From Streptomyces sp. FIT100 (GTDB lineage: Bacteria > Actinomycetota > Actinomycetes > Streptomycetales > Streptomycetaceae), in contig NZ_CP075715.1 of the NCBI RefSeq assembly GCF_024584805.1, positions 3,530,026 through 3,594,025 of the forward strand: a stretch of DNA of 64,000 bases. The letters run 5' to 3'. Within the stretch, counting starts at the first letter, position 1. Every line of letters starts with the position of its first letter. Below are positions 61,055 to 64,000 of the stretch, one piece after another. Both the position numbers and the translations under genes were made by a program. The notes under the pieces are model-generated. The model saw nothing but the letters and a program-made list of their open reading frames with translations, was not told the origin of the DNA and did no database searches.

Positions 61055-62407
61055 ATGTCCGTTGCCTCGCTCAGACGGGCCGCGAAGGAGAGCGTCTCGG
61101 GCCTTCCCCGGGCGTTCTGGTGGCTGTGGGTCAGCACCCTGGTCAACCGGCTCGGCGCCTTCGTCGCCACCTACATGGCGCTCTACCTCACCCTGGAGCG
61201 CGGCTACTCCGCCTCGTACGCGGGGCTCGTCGCCGCCCTGCACGGACTCGGCGGTGTGGTCTCGTCGCTCGGCGCCGGGGTGATGGCCGACCGGCTGGGG
61301 CGGCGGCCCACGCTGCTCCTCGCGCAGACGTCGACCGCGCTGTCCGTCGCGCTCCTCGGCTTCATGGAGCATCCGGCCGCGATCGCGGCCGTCGCCTGCC
61401 TCGTCGGCATGACGAGCAACGCCTCACGCCCGGCGGTGCAGGCGATGATGGCGGATATCGTCCGGCCCGAGGACCGTCTGCGGGCCTTCTCGCTCAACTA
61501 CTGGGCCATCAACCTCGGTTTCGCGATCTCCTCCGCCGCCGCCGGCCTCATCGCCGAGTACAGCTATCTCGCCGGTTTCGTCGGCGAGGCCGTGCTCACC
61601 CTCGTCTGCGCGGTGCTGGTCTTCGTCAAGCTGCCCGAGTCCCGCCCCGAGCGGAGCGCCGCGGCGGCGAAGAGCGAGCCCGGGATCGGTCTCGGTACGG
61701 TCCTGCGCGACGGCCGCTTCATGGGCGTCGTCGGGCTCTCCTTCCTCATCTCGCTGATCTTCATGCAGGGTTCGGTGGGCCTGCCGGTCGCGATGGGGCT
61801 GAGCGGCTGGTCCCCGTCCGACTACGGCTTCGTCATCGCGGCCAACGGCGTGCTGATCGTCGCCCTCCAGATCCCCGTCACCCGCTTCATCGAGCACCGC
61901 GACCCGCAGCGGCTGCTGGTGATCTCCGCCCTGCTCGCGGGGTACGGCTTCGGGCTCACGGCCTTCGCGGGCTCGATCGGGGTGTACGTGCTGACCGTCT
62001 GCGTGTGGACGCTGGCCGAGATCGTCAACTCCCCCACCCAGATGGGCCTCGTCGTCCGGTTCTCGCCGCTCCACGGCCGCGGCCGCTACCAGGGCGTCTA
62101 CACCATGTCGTGGTCGGCCGCCGCGCTGATCGCCCCGCTGATGGCGGGATACGTCATCGACCGGTACGGCGCCGAGTGGCTGTGGGGTTCGTGCGCGGCG
62201 ATCGGAACGGTGGCGGCGCTGGGGTACTGGCTGCTGATGCGCGGGCTCCCGGAAACCGCCCCGGAAGCCGCCCCGGACCCGGCGCAGGTACCGGCGCAGG
62301 CGCCGGAAGCGGAGACCTCGGCCGTCCCCGCCGCGTCCGAGGCCGCTCCCGCCACCTCCGCATCCGCACCCGCACCCGCACCCGCACCCGCACCCGCCCA
62401 GGGCTAG
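61055..62407 (+). CDS. MFS transporter, multidrug-type
   Basis: The 450-residue protein has 12 predicted helices, motif [16 protein letters not shown] after helix 2, and its mirror in the second half. Short loops and length match drug/proton exporters. The C-terminal 50 residues are an Ala/Pro repeat derived from a (GCACCC)n DNA run near 62360-62396. It is divergent from gpmA. Confidence 0.88.
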   Translation: MSVASLRRAAKESVSGLPRAFWWLWVSTLVNRLGAFVATYMALYLTLERGYSASYAGLVAALHGLGGVVSSLGAGVMADRLGRRPTLLLAQTSTALSVALLGFMEHPAAIAAVACLVGMTSNASRPAVQAMMADIVRPEDRLRAFSLNYWAINLGFAISSAAAGLIAEYSYLAGFVGEAVLTLVCAVLVFVKLPESRPERSAAAAKSEPGIGLGTVLRDGRFMGVVGLSFLISLIFMQGSVGLPVAMGLSGWSPSDYGFVIAANGVLIVALQIPVTRFIEHRDPQRLLVISALLAGYGFGLTAFAGSIGVYVLTVCVWTLAEIVNSPTQMGLVVRFSPLHGRGRYQGVYTMSWSAAALIAPLMAGYVIDRYGAEWLWGSCAAIGTVAALGYWLLMRGLPETAPEAAPDPAQVPAQAPEAETSAVPAASEAAPATSASAPAPAPAPAPAQG

Positions 62408-62444
62408 GGCGAGGGGGCGGTCGGAGCGCGGGCCCGGAACAGCG

Positions 62445-62472
62445 CAAGGGGCGCCCCCTGTGGCGCCCCTTG
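62445..62472. terminator. terminator after the MFS gene
   Basis: CAAGGGGCGCC (62445-62455) pairs with GGCGCCCCTTG (62462-62472), followed by a T-rich stretch on the plus strand. Confidence 0.8.
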
Positions 62473-62535
62473 TGTCGCTCTTTCTAGATTTTCCCCTCGG
62501 GTGGCCCGTCCCGCACGCCGGAGGCGGACAGGGCT

Positions 62536-64000
62536 TCAGCGGTCGAGCGCGCGCTGCGCCTCGTACAGGTTCCGCGGGTGCACGGCGCCCGGCGAACCGT
62601 ACGCCTCGATCCGTGAGTTGAGCTCCCCCGCGAAGTCCGGCACATCGGTCTGGTCGAACTCGCGAACCGTGGAGATGCCGACGGTCGCGCTGTACGGGGC
62701 GATGCCGTCGATCCGTACGAGACCGGCCCGCTCGTTGGTCACCGTGACGTTCCAGTGGGTGAAGCGTGCGCCGTACAGCGGCCCGGAGCTCGCGTCGCCG
62801 CCGTGCCGCCCGTTGTTGTTGACGGTGATGTCGGTGCGCACGTTCGCGAAGGGCATCCCGCGGTGCGTGTCGAAGGTCCCCATCCCCATGACGCCGCGCG
62901 ACCAGACGTTGTGGCTGGACAGTCCCTCGACGTTGATGCCGTGCAGCTGGGTGCCGGCCGGCGCGGGCACGGTGCGCTCCTCGACGGCGAAGTCCTCGAC
63001 GAGGTTGTCGTGCGCGCCCTCGCGGCAGAAGTACGGGTGGTGCGAGCCGCGGCCGGCGACCCGGGTGCGGCGCAGCGTGCAGGCGGAGGCGGCGACGAGC
63101 CCGAAGCCGTTGTCGACGTGCCGGACGGTGATGTCGTCGGCCCAGCAGTCGTACGCGCACTGGAAGGTGACGCCGTTGTAGCCCTTGTCCAGCAGGTGCG
63201 GCTGCTGCGGGGTCTCGACGGCTTCGAGCGTCAGTCCTTCGACGCCCGAGCCGGTCAGCGGCGCGACGTGGGTGGTCAGGCGCGGGTCCCATTCGGGGCG
63301 TACGTCGAGGGGCAGCGGCCGTTCGAGCGCGACGGTGTTCCCCTTGACGGCCCGGATCCGTACGGGCCATTCGTAGGGGACGTAGCTGGTCAGCTTGGCC
63401 TTGTCGTCCCAGACGTACGCCTCGGGGCCCGGTCCGCCGCCGGCCATGTGCTCCAGCAGCGTGTGCGCCGTGTCGTCGGCGAGGCGCAGCAGGACGAGCT
63501 GTCCCGGCCGCAGCGCCGACGGGTCGTCGACGGTGACGGCGCGGTCGCCGCGCCGGGCGGGGCGAACGGCGGTGAGGCTGTCCCATTCGTCGCGCTTGTT
63601 GCCCGTCCAGCCCTCGAACGGCCACTCCCTGGCCCGGATGGCCGCGGTGAGACTCTCGTAACGGCCCTGCGGGCAGAGCCAAATGAGGCCGCCCGCCCAG
63701 GACCAGCTCGACTTGTCGCCGCCGTAGCGACTGCCGTACGGGCCGATGAGCTCGGTCAGGTTCTTGGTCGCCACGAGTTTCGTCCGGCCGCTGCCGGCGC
63801 CGCGCAGGACGACGTTGCTGTGGCCGATCCGGATGACGTCGTCGATGCGGTACGTCCCGGGCGGGATGGTGACCGTGCCGCCGCCGCGCTCACCGGCAGC
63901 GGCGACGGCACGGTTGATCGCGGGCGCGGCGTCCGTGGAGCCGTCGTTCAGGGCGCCGTATCGGAGGACGTCGGCCACGACGCGCCGCCGGGGGAAGTGC
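62536..64000 (-). CDS. beta-helix (GH28/pectate-lyase-like) protein, N-terminus probably beyond window
   Basis: At least 480 residues form a right-handed parallel beta-helix of the glycosyl-hydrolase-28-related type: DVLRYGALNDGSTDAAPAIN, GTVTIPPGTYRIDDVIRI, SNVVLRGAGSGRTKLVA. The body lacks obvious catalytic Asp clusters, so substrate and activity are uncertain. The frame is open through base 64000, and the visible part starts right at the helix, without signal peptide. The true start therefore likely lies outside; GTG 63978 is only an alternative. Confidence 0.8.
   Translation of the reverse strand, partial: HFPRRRVVADVLRYGALNDGSTDAAPAINRAVAAAGERGGGTVTIPPGTYRIDDVIRIGHSNVVLRGAGSGRTKLVATKNLTELIGPYGSRYGGDKSSWSWAGGLIWLCPQGRYESLTAAIRAREWPFEGWTGNKRDEWDSLTAVRPARRGDRAVTVDDPSALRPGQLVLLRLADDTAHTLLEHMAGGGPGPEAYVWDDKAKLTSYVPYEWPVRIRAVKGNTVALERPLPLDVRPEWDPRLTTHVAPLTGSGVEGLTLEAVETPQQPHLLDKGYNGVTFQCAYDCWADDITVRHVDNGFGLVAASACTLRRTRVAGRGSHHPYFCREGAHDNLVEDFAVEERTVPAPAGTQLHGINVEGLSSHNVWSRGVMGMGTFDTHRGMPFANVRTDITVNNNGRHGGDASSGPLYGARFTHWNVTVTNERAGLVRIDGIAPYSATVGISTVREFDQTDVPDFAGELNSRIEAYGSPGAVHPRNLYEAQRALDR

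Overview
The window reads as chromosomal DNA from a high-GC actinomycete, almost certainly a Streptomyces. Evidence includes strong G/C bias at third codon positions, rare TTA codons, GTG starts, a DasR-type operator, a CdgB-like diguanylate cyclase, MsiK, the PhoR-PhoP/PhoU locus with PHO-box repeats, and CarD-IspD-IspF-CysS-RlmB in the order I know from Streptomyces chromosomes.

Left arm (1-26414), ordinary chromosome. A cold-shock gene runs off the left edge. Next to it is a two-gene unit, a threonine-synthase-like PLP enzyme overlapping a ThiS/MoaD-like sulphur carrier, preceded by a clear SAM-I riboswitch. This points to methionine/homocysteine synthesis rather than threonine synthesis. 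Then follow a glucosyl-3-phosphoglycerate synthase, a sortase-anchored DUF11 surface protein, trehalose genes otsA and otsB (convergent), a PfkB sugar kinase, the nagK-nagA amino-sugar operon with a DasR-like operator, a sugar-binding lipoprotein, a membrane-anchored carbohydrate-binding protein, cdgB, a flavin reductase, arfB, terD, an M1 peptidase, a PadR/SnoaL divergent pair, a pentapeptide-repeat protein, a quinone oxidoreductase behind a MerR/SoxR-type operator, two acyl/phosphotransferase genes and a DAO-family oxidoreductase. A decayed stretch with a phosphatase pseudogene follows.

Mobile element (28402-44092). A 15.7-kb integrative and conjugative element of the actinomycete type (AICE) sits in the 3' half of a tRNA-Thr(TGT) gene and is bounded by 44-bp perfect direct repeats. 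From left to right it holds: a low-GC two-gene cargo (DUF4365 nuclease-like protein plus an unknown 403-residue protein); an XRE-TPR regulator and a GntR regulator on the minus strand; a leader with an rRNA-like boxA antitermination motif; a transfer operon (two small proteins, a DUF2637 membrane protein, a diguanylate cyclase, a zinc protein, an FtsK/TraB translocase); clt-like repeats; small membrane/zinc proteins; primase-polymerase and AAA+ helicase replication genes; an iteron cluster; then xis and int against the tRNA. TTA codons occur in int, the primase gene, the cyclase gene, the zinc-protein gene and both cargo genes, so tRNA-Leu(UUA)/bldA supply may time the element.

Right arm (44093-64000), ordinary chromosome. 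msiK has a structured leader. It is followed by a secreted protein, a nucleotidyltransferase, a DoxX-family protein, the rlmB-cysS-F420 enzyme-ispF-ispD-carD block, a DUF461-like lipoprotein, phoR-phoP divergent from phoU across PHO-box repeats, a tiny cysteine-rich protein, an acetyltransferase, an F420-type enzyme, gpmA, an MFS exporter and a beta-helix (GH28-related) protein that probably runs off the right edge.

The most interesting points are the riboswitch-controlled ThrC-like/sulphur-carrier pair, the unassigned two-gene cargo of the element, the element's own diguanylate cyclase without an I-site, and the boxA-type leader of its transfer operon.
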